From the NCBI GenBank assembly GCA_049472395.1, contig JBLIRR010000003.1:124001-188000 (forward strand): DNA of 64,000 nucleotides, written 5' to 3'. The notes under the pieces are model-generated. The model was not told the DNA's origin, searched no databases, and saw only the letters and a program-made list of their open reading frames with translations. A program made the position numbers and the translations under genes. Origin of the DNA: JBLIRR01 sp049472395 (GTDB lineage: Bacteria; SZUA-182; DTGQ01; JBLIRR01). Shown here in pieces: positions 44,574-53,945 of the stretch (position 1 is its first letter; the number at the start of each line of letters is the position of its first letter).

Positions 44574-46061
44574 ATGGAAAATAAAATGAATAGCATAGAG
44601 AAAAATCAACGGGCGGGGAACCAACGGGGAATAGTTTTAGTGATAAGTCTCATACTTCTTGCCGCTCTTACCATGATGAGTTTTATTTCCATCAACATGG
44701 TAATCACTGATCAGCGGATCTCAAGAAATATGCAGGAGATAAAAAAGGCTTTTTATCTTGCCGAAGCGGGAATAAACCATGCTGCTTATTTTATTATTGA
44801 AGATTTAAAGAGCAATCCGGCTGCTAAGTGGGCCTCGTATGCCACACGTGATAAGGACGACCCCCTTTTATCAGAAGGTGATTGTACCTTAAGCGGCGGC
44901 ACTTATAAAGTCACCATAGAAGACGCCAGCGATGACCGGAGAAAGGTAATATCTACGGGCATCACAGTCTCCGGAGCACGGTCACAAATCGAGGTACTCC
45001 TTGAACCGGTTTATACTTCTTCCTCAATCTATACCGCAGGATTAAATGCATGTAACAACATCGTACTTCATAATAATGCTACATCACAGAGCTATAGTTC
45101 TTCCGGTGCATCTACTGATGGGAACAAAGGGGATATAATGACAAGTAATGATAATAATGATAATGCCGACATTATATTACATGAAGGGACACATGTTAAT
45201 GGAAGTGCTTTTGCATTGGGTGAAATTATTCTTAACAATAATGCTCAGATAGCACAAGATGCACTGGCAAACGGCGATATCACCTTATATGGCCCGGATT
45301 CATCTATCAACGGCGATGCGAAAACAAATGGAACCGTAAACGGCCTTGACAACGTTGCGGGATCCGTGAATGAGGGGCTCGAAGCACCTGTAGTAGCATC
45401 TAGGCCGTGTGACCCATTGGGTGTAAGCCAAAAAGTTAATGATGCAAATTATATTGCTACCACTAACGATAATACCGATCTAAACGATGGAACCGGATAC
45501 CTTGACCCAAGTGATAATTCTTCTTTTTCACTTGATGCGGGTGCAAGTTATTCCCTGGGTGCAGCAGGTCAAAGGAAAGAGTATTATTTTACTAAATTGA
45601 AATTAAATGGCAATTCTGAACTTACAATTAATGGAGATGTAATAGTGTATTTAGAGGGGGAGTTTACAATGAAGGCCACTTCATTACCATCAAAGCTTAT
45701 ATTAAACTCTAATGCCACCTTGACAATATATAGCACTGAAACAGTTACCCTTAATTCTTCTTGTGAGCTCAATCAGACTGGTTCCCCCCTCGATGTGAGA
45801 ATCTATTCCTCGTATTCTTCGGCGGTTAAAAATGCCATTACAATAAAGTCAGATGCCTTCTTTAGGGCAATTTTTTACGCGCCCCTCGCTCCAGTAACAA
45901 TGCATTCAGATGTCAATGCGCGTGGAGTAGTATATGGGAGCTCAATAATTTTAGATACAGGTGTGAATTTTTACTACGATGAAGATGCAGCCGCTGATCT
46001 TTCTGATACTATTGAATCATTAACGACATTCACAAAGATACTATGGAAAGAAGTTTATTAA
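44574..46061 (+). CDS. PilX-like pilus assembly protein with long beta-rich C terminus (operon B)
   Basis: This is 495 aa from ATG 44574 (ATG 44586 is possible). QRGIVLVISLILLAALTMMSF and KKAFYLAEAGINHAAYFI match PilX N-terminal regions. The Ser/Asn-rich middle (SNDNNDNADIILHEG, AFALGEIILNNNAQIA) and the DUF7305-like end (GDVIVYLEGEF, FRAIFYAPLAPVTMHSD) parallel the operon A protein. The last gene of the operon, followed by a strong terminator. Confidence 0.83.
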   Translation: MENKMNSIEKNQRAGNQRGIVLVISLILLAALTMMSFISINMVITDQRISRNMQEIKKAFYLAEAGINHAAYFIIEDLKSNPAAKWASYATRDKDDPLLSEGDCTLSGGTYKVTIEDASDDRRKVISTGITVSGARSQIEVLLEPVYTSSSIYTAGLNACNNIVLHNNATSQSYSSSGASTDGNKGDIMTSNDNNDNADIILHEGTHVNGSAFALGEIILNNNAQIAQDALANGDITLYGPDSSINGDAKTNGTVNGLDNVAGSVNEGLEAPVVASRPCDPLGVSQKVNDANYIATTNDNTDLNDGTGYLDPSDNSSFSLDAGASYSLGAAGQRKEYYFTKLKLNGNSELTINGDVIVYLEGEFTMKATSLPSKLILNSNATLTIYSTETVTLNSSCELNQTGSPLDVRIYSSYSSAVKNAITIKSDAFFRAIFYAPLAPVTMHSDVNARGVVYGSSIILDTGVNFYYDEDAAADLSDTIESLTTFTKILWKEVY

Positions 46062-46074
46062 ATTGAAATATTAA

Positions 46075-46128
46075 AAGCGAAATCCGCCTTCTACCGAGTA
46101 AGTTCCGGTTTTCGAACGGATTTCGCTT
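46075..46128. terminator. Bidirectional terminator
   Basis: AAGCGAAATCCG (46075-46086) and CGGATTTCGCTT (46117-46128) form a perfect 12-bp stem, with additional pairing inside. It lies between the convergent pilX-like gene and the large secreted protein gene. Confidence 0.85.
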
Positions 46129-46157
46129 GAACGAAGCTAGAAAAAGATAATCTCACA

Positions 46158-49100
46158 TTATCTTACAGAGCACAGTGGACCGCCATCCTTGCTGAAGCCT
46201 TCCTTCACGGTAAAAGATCCGAATGTCATACCAGGGCCGATCGGCTGCGAGCAGCTTGTGTGGATTTTCGTATTAAACTCCCCATCCACATATATGAAAA
46301 TCTCCGTCCCCAGGGTACCATCTTTGTCCTGTCCGAAAAATGTAAAAGTACCGCCCGCTTCAACATAATCATTGAATACGGTGCTCCCACATTTCCCCTT
46401 CTGCTTCACCTCAATTTGAGCACCCGTGTCAGCATTATATTGAAGAGTCAAGGAAGTTACTTTGCCATAGCACTGCCCACATTCATCATCTGAAGGCACT
46501 ATCGGACAGAGCAATCCACCATTCTTGCTGTATCCTTCCACCACGGTAAAAGATCCGAATGTCATGCACGGGCCGATCGGCTGCGAGCAGCTTGTGTGGA
46601 TTTTCGTATTAAACTCTCCATCCACATATATGCAAATCTCCGTCCCCAGGGTGCCATTTTGGTCCTGTCCTGAAAATGTAAAAGTACCCCCCGCTTCGAC
46701 AGAATCATTGAATACGATGCTCCCGCATTTTCCCTTCTGCGTCACCTTGATCTGAGCCCCTGTGTCACCATTATATCGAAGAGTCAGGGAGCTCACTTTA
46801 CCATCGCACTCATAGCATTGGGGCATACATTCATCCGGGATTCCATCGCCATTGCAATCCTGACTCGTCCCCTCTGCCATATCACATGAATCGGGGATAT
46901 CATTTCCATTACAATCAGGGCTCTCTCCATTTATAATTTCACAAAGATCCGGCATGCCATTTTTATTACAATCAGGCTTACATGCATCTCCAGGGTCATC
47001 ATCATCACCACAATTTTCTTGAAAAGGATTGGGAGTATCGGGACAATTATCCTCGCCATCCGGCACACAGTCATTATCGCTATCATCGACTCCTCCTCCT
47101 GAGTCTGCCTTGACAAATACAAGACCGTGAGATCTGTGAGAGAGTGTACCTATCTCTTCTGCTGCTCCATCAGAAGTAAGGCTATAAAGGCTAAATGTAC
47201 TCATATACCCATATCTCCCTGACCAGAGAAAGATATCATTTTCTCCATCATTTCTCCAATAGGTTAAAGCCCCTGGATGATAATTGAAGGGTAAATTATT
47301 CTCTATATTATCGAGGACTTCGCGAGTTTCCAGATTAATAGGTTTAAATATCGGATTTCCTTTCTCGTAAGGAATCCCATCAGGCCTTGTCCCCTCTCTT
47401 TTGTATGCTGACACATGATATATTAATCCATCACTGGGATTAAAAGCAATACCATTTCCTGAGCAACAATAGTAAATTAATTCATCTATATTTATAATAC
47501 CTTCATCTAAAGGTATAGGATCAGATGAGCTCCAATCAGGTGGATTTATTCTCAAGAGAGTTGTTCGTTGATTGGCTTCAGTATTTCCTGTAACACCATA
47601 CAAAATTCCCTCAGAATCAAAGGTTAATCCAACAAAAATATCATCTAATTCGCCAATAATATTTGCTTCACCAGTTGTTTGATCAATTGTAGCTAAAAGC
47701 TTTTCTTCATTTTCCCAGTCTATCGATAATATCGCCCAAAGGGTTCCCGATGCATCGAGAGCAAGACCGTGCCCCCCAGTCACATCCTCATCCTCATTCC
47801 AGATATCAAGAACAGCCTCTTCTTTCACACCCGTATCTGTAATCTCAATTGTATAAAGCTTAAGCATAGTATCTCCCTCTTCATACTGAATTTCATTCGA
47901 AATAGAATACAGGAAATCTTTGGTTGCTCCCGTTCCCTGACAGTTATCAGGCACTCCATCATAATTACAATCCGGGTATGTATAATTTGCAATATCACAA
48001 AAATCAAAGATCTCATTACCATCACAATCCTTGTCCAAGTCCCGATCAACTATAACATCACAAGAATCGAGCATACCATTATCATCGCAATCAAGACTCG
48101 GATCATTTGCAATCTCGCAGGAATCAAGCATTTCGTTCTGATCACAATTAAGGCTCTTATCTGAAATCTCGCAAGAATCGGGTATGCCGTTACCATCGCA
48201 GTCAGGCTTTCCAGAACAGGCATCACCGATATCATCACCATTACAATCTCCCTGTTCAGGATTATGAGTGAATATACAATTGTCAGTAAGATCCAGCACG
48301 CCATCACCATCACTGTCATGAGTTTCGAAAGATCCCTTGTCAACAAATGCAAGCCCCTTTGAGATATGATCTAAATCGCCTATATACTTTGGTTCCTCCT
48401 TACACCTTTTAGATTTTGCTTTCCCTTTCCCCTTTTTAGTTATACTGTAAAGTTTATTTATTGTCGCATCTTCCATTGCTCTGCCCGCACAAAGGAAAAG
48501 ACCCTCATATTCCCAGTAAGTTAATGCGCCAGGTTTATAATAAGCAGGGAAACAGCATTTTTTATGTTTTCTATATCTATTTTTCTCTTTTTTATGATTG
48601 CATTCACAATCTTTATAGATGTCATGAATCTTTTTTTTCGAATTACCAGCAATATGCTTAATATTAACACATTCAAAAATTGGCGTTCCTGACTCTTCAT
48701 ATACCGAGGCATGAAAAATGTAATGTTTATAAGAGGCAATACCATGTCCCGTACATTTAGCCTCTTTCCATAAGGAAATGAGCTCAGCCGGTGTCCCACC
48801 TGACTTATCCAGCTTAAATAGAGTTTCAGGGCATCGTGCGCCGACACCGGTCATGCCATACAAATTTCCATCAGAATCAAATGCCAAGCCGGTATACTTA
48901 TCATCCAATGGATACACAATATGAGCTCTGCCCGATGAGGGATCAATGTGAGCAAGGTACCTCACGTCTTTCTCTCCATTTAATATCAATATCCCCCACA
49001 GGATTCCTGTTGTTGGATCTGTCGCAAGACCTGCTCCACCTGTCACAGGGGTAGTATCCTCTTCACTCTCAATCCGAATATTAACGCTTGATATTGTTGA

Positions 49101-49328
49101 ACCGTCATATGGATTAATCTCGCGAAGCAGGTTGCCATCACCTGTTTCAATTGAATCGATGTCTCGTGCAATAGAATAAAGGGCATAATTCGAGGTGGGC
49201 TTGGGCGGATTACATGCCTTTGATGGTAATGCCATCGCTATAGTAATAAAGAAAGAGATAATAACTAATGGTATGAGTGCGTAAAACAATAAATTCCTTT
49301 TTCTGGTGTGCTGACATTTTGTTTTCAT
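46158..49328 (-). CDS. Large secreted protein: two propeller-like halves, thrombospondin-3-type repeats, duplicated C-terminal domain
   Basis: This 1056-aa protein has a signal peptide ending MALPSKA. Half 1 (about 45-330) and half 2 (about 470-770) are related: both have TGGxGLA, LAxIDxxxGxA, GLxFDSxGxLYGxTG and an ALTYW segment, like a beta-propeller of the lactonase type. Between and after them lie Asp-rich repeats (DSDGDGVLDLTDNCIFTH, DCDGNGIPDSCEI), which bind calcium in TSP3 proteins. The C terminus holds two copies, about 105 aa each, of a domain starting GKVTSLTLxYN and containing KIHTSCSQPIGPxMTFGSF; I recognise this as a DUF7467-like domain. It is probably a surface-displayed or matrix protein. 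Confidence 0.83.
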   Translation of the reverse strand: MKTKCQHTRKRNLLFYALIPLVIISFFITIAMALPSKACNPPKPTSNYALYSIARDIDSIETGDGNLLREINPYDGSTISSVNIRIESEEDTTPVTGGAGLATDPTTGILWGILILNGEKDVRYLAHIDPSSGRAHIVYPLDDKYTGLAFDSDGNLYGMTGVGARCPETLFKLDKSGGTPAELISLWKEAKCTGHGIASYKHYIFHASVYEESGTPIFECVNIKHIAGNSKKKIHDIYKDCECNHKKEKNRYRKHKKCCFPAYYKPGALTYWEYEGLFLCAGRAMEDATINKLYSITKKGKGKAKSKRCKEEPKYIGDLDHISKGLAFVDKGSFETHDSDGDGVLDLTDNCIFTHNPEQGDCNGDDIGDACSGKPDCDGNGIPDSCEISDKSLNCDQNEMLDSCEIANDPSLDCDDNGMLDSCDVIVDRDLDKDCDGNEIFDFCDIANYTYPDCNYDGVPDNCQGTGATKDFLYSISNEIQYEEGDTMLKLYTIEITDTGVKEEAVLDIWNEDEDVTGGHGLALDASGTLWAILSIDWENEEKLLATIDQTTGEANIIGELDDIFVGLTFDSEGILYGVTGNTEANQRTTLLRINPPDWSSSDPIPLDEGIINIDELIYYCCSGNGIAFNPSDGLIYHVSAYKREGTRPDGIPYEKGNPIFKPINLETREVLDNIENNLPFNYHPGALTYWRNDGENDIFLWSGRYGYMSTFSLYSLTSDGAAEEIGTLSHRSHGLVFVKADSGGGVDDSDNDCVPDGEDNCPDTPNPFQENCGDDDDPGDACKPDCNKNGMPDLCEIINGESPDCNGNDIPDSCDMAEGTSQDCNGDGIPDECMPQCYECDGKVSSLTLRYNGDTGAQIKVTQKGKCGSIVFNDSVEAGGTFTFSGQDQNGTLGTEICIYVDGEFNTKIHTSCSQPIGPCMTFGSFTVVEGYSKNGGLLCPIVPSDDECGQCYGKVTSLTLQYNADTGAQIEVKQKGKCGSTVFNDYVEAGGTFTFFGQDKDGTLGTEIFIYVDGEFNTKIHTSCSQPIGPGMTFGSFTVKEGFSKDGGPLCSVR

Positions 49329-49642
49329 GGATACATTTCCTTCACACTTTATGTTTTTAGGTATGAGTCAATTAAGATAAAAAAAAACATTTTCTTAATT
49401 TTTCACCCCCTTTCCAGAATCAGGTATCTTCATTCTCTTCATTCCATCTTCTCTATCTATATAATATAACTAATATTACTATAAATATATTAGAATAAAA
49501 ATGCAACATTAAAGATGAAAAATAATATTATTACTTAGGGAAATAATAATATTTCTCTGAGATTATAACAATATTTTTTAATTAAATTGTCTGAGGATCG
49601 TAAAATTTCAAATAAAGAAAGCAATATAGAGAAATAGCAATT
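49329..49642. other. AT-rich gap upstream of the secreted-protein gene
   Basis: No coding frame is supported. It presumably includes the minus-strand promoter of the 46158-49328 gene, but no clear consensus can be chosen from the long A/T runs. Confidence 0.35.
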
Positions 49643-49875
49643 CTCATTATGGCGCACTCCCAGAAGTATAAGGGATTCCTGCTATTTGTTGAGCGGTGTA
49701 GCGAGGTCTTTTAAAGAACTTCTTAGCGACGTGGAGCGATAAAAAATTGCAACTGTTTGAGCGAAGCGAGTTTTTGCAATTTCGCGGAGCGAGCTTAGAA
49801 GTTCTAAAAAGGCCGAGCGTTGAGCGAAACGAATAGCAGGAATCCCTGGCCTAGAAAACAATTGGCCATAATGAG
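49643..49875. repeat. Foldback repeat element with nested inverted arms
   Basis: Three nested pairs are visible: CTCATTATGGC (49643-49653) with GCCATAATGAG (49865-49875), AGGGATTCCTGCTATT (49671-49686) with AATAGCAGGAATCCCT (49832-49847), and AAATTGCAA (49745-49753) with TTGCAATTT (49775-49783). The interior is full of GAGCGAAGCGAG-like words. An 83-codon minus frame across it is probably not a gene. Its right end contains the module also found at 9373-9418. Confidence 0.75.
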
Positions 49876-49900
49876 CATTACTAACAGAAAAGGAAAATCT

Positions 49901-49929
49901 TTGACTTATGAAAAGAAATATGGTATAAA
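49901..49929 (+). promoter_or_regulatory. Sigma-70-type promoter for the rlmD-pyrK-pyrD operon
   Basis: TTGACT (49901-49906), 17 bases and TATAAA (49924-49929) lie just behind the foldback element and about 75-180 bases before the coding region. Confidence 0.72.
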
Positions 49930-50023
49930 GCATAGATTAATAAACATTTGACTCACGTGTAAAGATTGTGCCGAATAAGTGCGGTTAATTGCTCTATGAG
50001 CACTCACTAATCAGGAGAACGCT

Positions 50024-51322
50024 GTAGTTTCACGCATCACAATAGACATTACACAGCTCACTCAAGGAGGAGACGGTCTTGGATGGCTGAATAATCAAGC
50101 CATTTTTGTGCCGTTTACTGCTCCTGGTGATTATATTTCCGCGGATATAGTAAAGAAAGAGAAAGATTTTATCAAAGCGAGTCTCAATGAAATTATAAAA
50201 CCATCACCTTCCCGCATATCCCCGCAATGCCCTTATTTCGGAGAATGTGGGGGATGTCAATGGCAACACTTGCATTATCAAGAACAATTATCCCAGAAGA
50301 TGGTTATTGTTCAAGAAGCATTTGAAAGAATTGCCAAGCTAAGAGATATCCCTGTAAAGCCCATCATTCCTTCACCAGAGCACGTGCATTATCGTCATCG
50401 CATGCAATTCAGCATCAACCATATTAACAAGAAGGCCCATATAGGGCTCTATACCCAAAAAACCCATGAGCTTGTTGCCATTCGTGAATGTCTTATTGCT
50501 CACCCATTAATAAACAAAATACTCAAGGATTCTTGGAGATGGATGGAATCATATGATGATAAACATCTTATGGGCATTGATATTACCTCTGATAAAGAAG
50601 GGGAAAAGGCCCTTTTGGTCATCCGGTACTTAAAGGGTGATATAAAGGAGAAGAAAGAAAACATTGCTCATCTGACTTCCCTATGCCCTGAAATCGCCGG
50701 GGTATTACTACGAATTCAAAAATATAAAGCCTCCCGGACAGAATATATAGGGGAGCATTATCTTTCACTCCATATACACAAATATACTTACCTCATCGCC
50801 CCTGAATCATTTATACAGGTAAATCTCAAAGGAAATGAAATCCTGATTCAACAAGTGCTTGATGCTGCCACCCCTTTTTCACCCCAAAATATAGTTGAGC
50901 TTCATTGCGGAATGGGGAACTTTAGCATTCCCCTGTCAACCATTACACAGAAGCTTTTAGGGATTGAAAGTGATACCGATGCCTACAAATGCGCCCTTGC
51001 TAATGCATATCAAAATAAGCGGGGCAACTGCAGTTTTCTCAAAAAAAGTGATATTAAGGGCCTACGGGAATTAATACGGCAGGACAAGCATTTCTCTCTG
51101 CTGATTTTAGATCCGCCACGGTGTGGGTGTAAGCAGATACTTGATTTTATTCCACAATTGGACATACAAAAGATTGTCTTTGTATCATGCAATCCTGCTA
51201 CCCTGGCCCGTGATATTGCCCATCTGCATAATTTAGGGTATGAGCTTGAAAGCGTCCAGCCCATCGACATGTTTCCCCAAACATTTCATGTTGAGACGGT
51301 GTGTGTCCTGACAAAAAGGTAA
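50024..51322 (+). CDS. 23S rRNA (uracil-C5)-methyltransferase, TrmA/RlmD family; start uncertain
   Basis: Conserved parts are an N-terminal TRAM-like domain (TIDITQLTQGGDGLGWLNNQ, then FVPFTAPGDYISADIVKKEK), the Fe-S cysteines CPYFGECGGCQWQHLHYQ, the SAM-binding ELHCGMGNFSIPLS and the catalytic SCNPATLARDI. The family puts a methyl on a uracil in 23S rRNA or tRNA. The TRAM domain is in frame upstream of the first usual start (GTG 50108), yet no ATG, GTG or TTG exists there down to the stop at 49997. CAGGAGA at 50012-50018 could serve a GTA, or ATA/ATC/ATT, start at 50024-50048. I give the earliest likely coordinate. It is followed by pyrK. Confidence 0.85.
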   Translation, partial: VVSRITIDITQLTQGGDGLGWLNNQAIFVPFTAPGDYISADIVKKEKDFIKASLNEIIKPSPSRISPQCPYFGECGGCQWQHLHYQEQLSQKMVIVQEAFERIAKLRDIPVKPIIPSPEHVHYRHRMQFSINHINKKAHIGLYTQKTHELVAIRECLIAHPLINKILKDSWRWMESYDDKHLMGIDITSDKEGEKALLVIRYLKGDIKEKKENIAHLTSLCPEIAGVLLRIQKYKASRTEYIGEHYLSLHIHKYTYLIAPESFIQVNLKGNEILIQQVLDAATPFSPQNIVELHCGMGNFSIPLSTITQKLLGIESDTDAYKCALANAYQNKRGNCSFLKKSDIKGLRELIRQDKHFSLLILDPPRCGCKQILDFIPQLDIQKIVFVSCNPATLARDIAHLHNLGYELESVQPIDMFPQTFHVETVCVLTKR

Positions 51323-51324
51323 TA

Positions 51325-52278
51325 ATGGATCAGAGAAAAAAATATGCAGGCGCAATAGATATTATCTCAAACACGCCCCTCATGACAGATGTGTATTCAC
51401 TGAGATTCACCTGTCCGGGAATTAAAAGAATAGAGCCTGGCCAATTTATTCTTCTTGATTGTCTCAGTGTGGATAATCGCCAGAGAGTCAATGAAGATAA
51501 AAGGTTTTCGGATCATTCCCTGCTTAAGCGCCCCTTTAGCATCTATCAAGCCTATTATCGCTATTTTCCTCCTGACTATTACTCGAAAATACAGCTTCCT
51601 TCCGATAAAAGCTCTCTTGTGAGATTACCCCTTCCTTATGAGTTCGAGATTATCTATAAGGTAAAAGAGGGGGGGACCGGCACACGTGAGCTCACCACAC
51701 TTACCTCGCATGACAGGGCAGCTGTTCTCGGCCCGTTAGGAAAACCGATACCCATAAAAAAAATCTGCCCGCCGGATGCGCACGTGTGCCTTGTGGGCGG
51801 AGGTATTGGCATAGCCCCTTTGAACTTTCTTGCCCAATCACTTAGAATCTGTCATTATCGGGTAAAGGTATTTATGGGTACAAAAACCATGAATGAGTAT
51901 GCACGGCACTGCATCCTGAATTTAACCACGCTGAACATAGCACCGGAGGACCTTTATGTGGCAACAGAGGATGGGGGCAGGGAAGAGGCCCTTCCCGCAC
52001 ATAATCAATCAAGAGGAACCGCGGCTGACATTTTCCATCGATTTTGTGATTCAGGTTGTTCCGCTCCGATGCGTGTGTTCACATGCGGGCCATCAGCTAT
52101 GATGAAACAGATTCATACTATATGTGCGAACTATACTATTCCCTGTTATGCGTTCGTTGAAGAACGGATGGCGTGCGGAATCGGGGTATGCTTATCCTGC
52201 ACAATCGGCTCACATCTTGTATGTATGGATGGTCCCTGTTTTGAGTCAACACAGATTTATGGCAATGGAGATCTATGA
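51325..52278 (+). CDS. pyrK: Dihydroorotate dehydrogenase electron transfer subunit
   Basis: This is 317 aa from ATG 51325, 2 bases behind the methyltransferase stop. It has an FAD domain with KRPFSIYQ (RxxS), an NAD domain with VGGGIGIAPLNFLAQ, and a C-terminal 2Fe-2S cluster site CGIGVCLSCTIG with the fourth Cys in DGPCFES. It passes electrons from PyrDB to NAD+ in pyrimidine synthesis. It is longer than many PyrK (about 260 aa) because of an insert after KRPFSIYQ (residues about 80-110). It overlaps pyrD by 4 bases. Confidence 0.93.
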   Translation: MDQRKKYAGAIDIISNTPLMTDVYSLRFTCPGIKRIEPGQFILLDCLSVDNRQRVNEDKRFSDHSLLKRPFSIYQAYYRYFPPDYYSKIQLPSDKSSLVRLPLPYEFEIIYKVKEGGTGTRELTTLTSHDRAAVLGPLGKPIPIKKICPPDAHVCLVGGGIGIAPLNFLAQSLRICHYRVKVFMGTKTMNEYARHCILNLTTLNIAPEDLYVATEDGGREEALPAHNQSRGTAADIFHRFCDSGCSAPMRVFTCGPSAMMKQIHTICANYTIPCYAFVEERMACGIGVCLSCTIGSHLVCMDGPCFESTQIYGNGDL

Positions 52279-53225
52279 CAGCACATGAATTAGAAACCCG
52301 TATTGGTGACATAAGAATGAAGAACCCTGTCATGACAGCGTCAGGGACATCGGGGCACAGCGATGAACTTTCCTGTATCGGCGGGCTGAACATGCAGTCC
52401 CTTGGGGCTTTTGTCACAAAAGGCATAACGCTCCATAAAAGAGAAGGCAATCCACAGCTTCGGCTCGTAGAGACCAGGGCGGGGATACTCAACTCCATAG
52501 GCCTTCAAAACAGGGGAGCTGACTATTTCCTGGAGAATGAGCTTCCGCCTTTAAAAAAATATAAACTACCCATCATAGTTAATATCTCTGCTGATTCAAT
52601 TGTCCAATTTACCGATCTTTGCACAAGGCTAAAAGAATCAAAAAATTATGATCTCTTTCAGGGAATAGAGATCAATCTCTCCTGTCCCAATGTAGCAGCC
52701 GGTGGGCTGAGTTTTGGCACAGATCCTCACACGGTTCGCCAGGTTGTTTCAATTGTGAGGCAAAGCTTGGATGACAAAACGATTATAACCAAACTCACCC
52801 CGAATGTGACCGACATTAAGGCGATCGCACAAGGAGCAATTGAGGGGGGCACTGATGCATTATGTATGATCAATACCCTCCGGGGTATGGCTATTGATAT
52901 TGAGCAACAAAAACCCTCGCTCGGAAATAAAATCGGAGGATTGTCCGGGCCTGGCATCAAACCTGTCGGCGTATTCATGGTCTATGAATGCTTCAGGAAT
53001 ATACCCGAATGCAGAAATAAAAAAATACCTATTGTAGGTGTGGGAGGTATTCTGGATTATAAGGATGCCATCGAATATATTCTGGCAGGGGCGAGCGCCA
53101 TTGAAATCGGCACTGGCTTTTACCTGAATCCTTTTGTATACAAAGAAGTGAGGGAGGGAATAAGGCATTATTTACATAAGCACTCTACATGTCTTGCAGA
53201 TATTATTGGAGCTGCCGTAGACTAA
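52275..53225 (+). CDS. pyrD: Dihydroorotate dehydrogenase, type 1B catalytic subunit
   Basis: This 316-aa FMN enzyme oxidises dihydroorotate to orotate in the cytosol. The barrel motifs are MKNPVMTASGTSG, GAFVTKGITL, EINLSCPNVAAGG (catalytic region; type 1B uses Cys as base), NTLRGMAID and GVGGILDYKDAIEYILAGAS. It pairs with PyrK directly upstream. No other pyrimidine genes are beside it. A terminator follows at once. Confidence 0.95.
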   Translation: MTAHELETRIGDIRMKNPVMTASGTSGHSDELSCIGGLNMQSLGAFVTKGITLHKREGNPQLRLVETRAGILNSIGLQNRGADYFLENELPPLKKYKLPIIVNISADSIVQFTDLCTRLKESKNYDLFQGIEINLSCPNVAAGGLSFGTDPHTVRQVVSIVRQSLDDKTIITKLTPNVTDIKAIAQGAIEGGTDALCMINTLRGMAIDIEQQKPSLGNKIGGLSGPGIKPVGVFMVYECFRNIPECRNKKIPIVGVGGILDYKDAIEYILAGASAIEIGTGFYLNPFVYKEVREGIRHYLHKHSTCLADIIGAAVD

Positions 53226-53233
53226 AAAGCATA

Positions 53234-53289
53234 TATGGGAACCCGGCCTGCCATAAAGGCTTTCTTAAGACCGGCTTCCCATAGTTTTT
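53234..53289. terminator. Bidirectional terminator
   Basis: TATGGGAACCCGG pairs with CCGGCTTCCCATA over a short imperfect stem and loop, followed by GTTTTT. It lies between the convergent pyrD and the Tyr-rich protein gene. Confidence 0.8.
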
Positions 53290-53325
53290 AATTAACAACT
53301 GAATCAGGGCGATTATCCCCTCGTA

Positions 53326-53907
53326 TTACCAAATGAATGTAGAACCCCAATGGTAAGGGTAACCGTAATTACTATAATAAGGATTGAGGAGCAAGGAACC
53401 TGCCCCATAACCGTAAGTCTGATTATAGGGGAATAAATTATTTGATACTGAGATAATATCGGTATCTGTTGTTTCACCAAGAGTGGTCGTCAATTCTCCG
53501 CCGGGCAGATATTGAGTATAGCTTTTCTCAACAGTATAATCTTTGGTAGTGACGGGTACCGTATTACCACCATAGTTATATGGCCATCCGCCCAATACAT
53601 ATGGTGAACCCCAATTATAGGGGATTGTGGTTGTAGGAGTAACTACTGTATTATATCGTGGGTAAGTATAATAACCGGTATTATAATAGCCCGTATTATA
53701 ATAATTGGGATAGCCGTAGGAATAAGCGTTCGTCCTGCCTGTGGTATAATAATATTGCGGTTGAGTTGTGTAAAGTGTTGACATACCGGAACCACTCATG
53801 CCACCCATGCCGCCCATGCCACCGGCATGAACGATCAAGGGCATACATACCATGCTTAAAGAAATTAATAGAATTAAAAAAATTTTTTTCTCTATAACCT
53901 TGGACAT
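53326..53907 (-). CDS. Exported Tyr/Gly/Asn-rich protein
   Basis: This is 193 aa from ATG 53905-53907, behind GGGAGGGAACATA. The signal peptide ends LIVHAGG. After a short Met/Gly repeat (GGMGGMGGMSGSGM) the mature protein is Tyr-rich, with TTQPQYYYTTGRTNAYSYGY and direct NTGYYNTGYY repeats. Near the middle a less biased section (TTKDYTVEKSYTQYLPGGEL) may fold. Composition recalls the cassette small proteins (YYYT) but no alignable similarity is clear. It is likely a surface, matrix or fibre-forming protein. Confidence 0.75.
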   Translation of the reverse strand: MSKVIEKKIFLILLISLSMVCMPLIVHAGGMGGMGGMSGSGMSTLYTTQPQYYYTTGRTNAYSYGYPNYYNTGYYNTGYYTYPRYNTVVTPTTTIPYNWGSPYVLGGWPYNYGGNTVPVTTKDYTVEKSYTQYLPGGELTTTLGETTDTDIISVSNNLFPYNQTYGYGAGSLLLNPYYSNYGYPYHWGSTFIW

Positions 53908-53945
53908 TATGTTCCCTCCCATAATTAATGTGAAGAAATTAGTCG

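Noticed and set aside
49682..49933. 83-codon minus frame
   Set aside because: It reads through the foldback repeat; the sequence reflects repeat words, not a protein.
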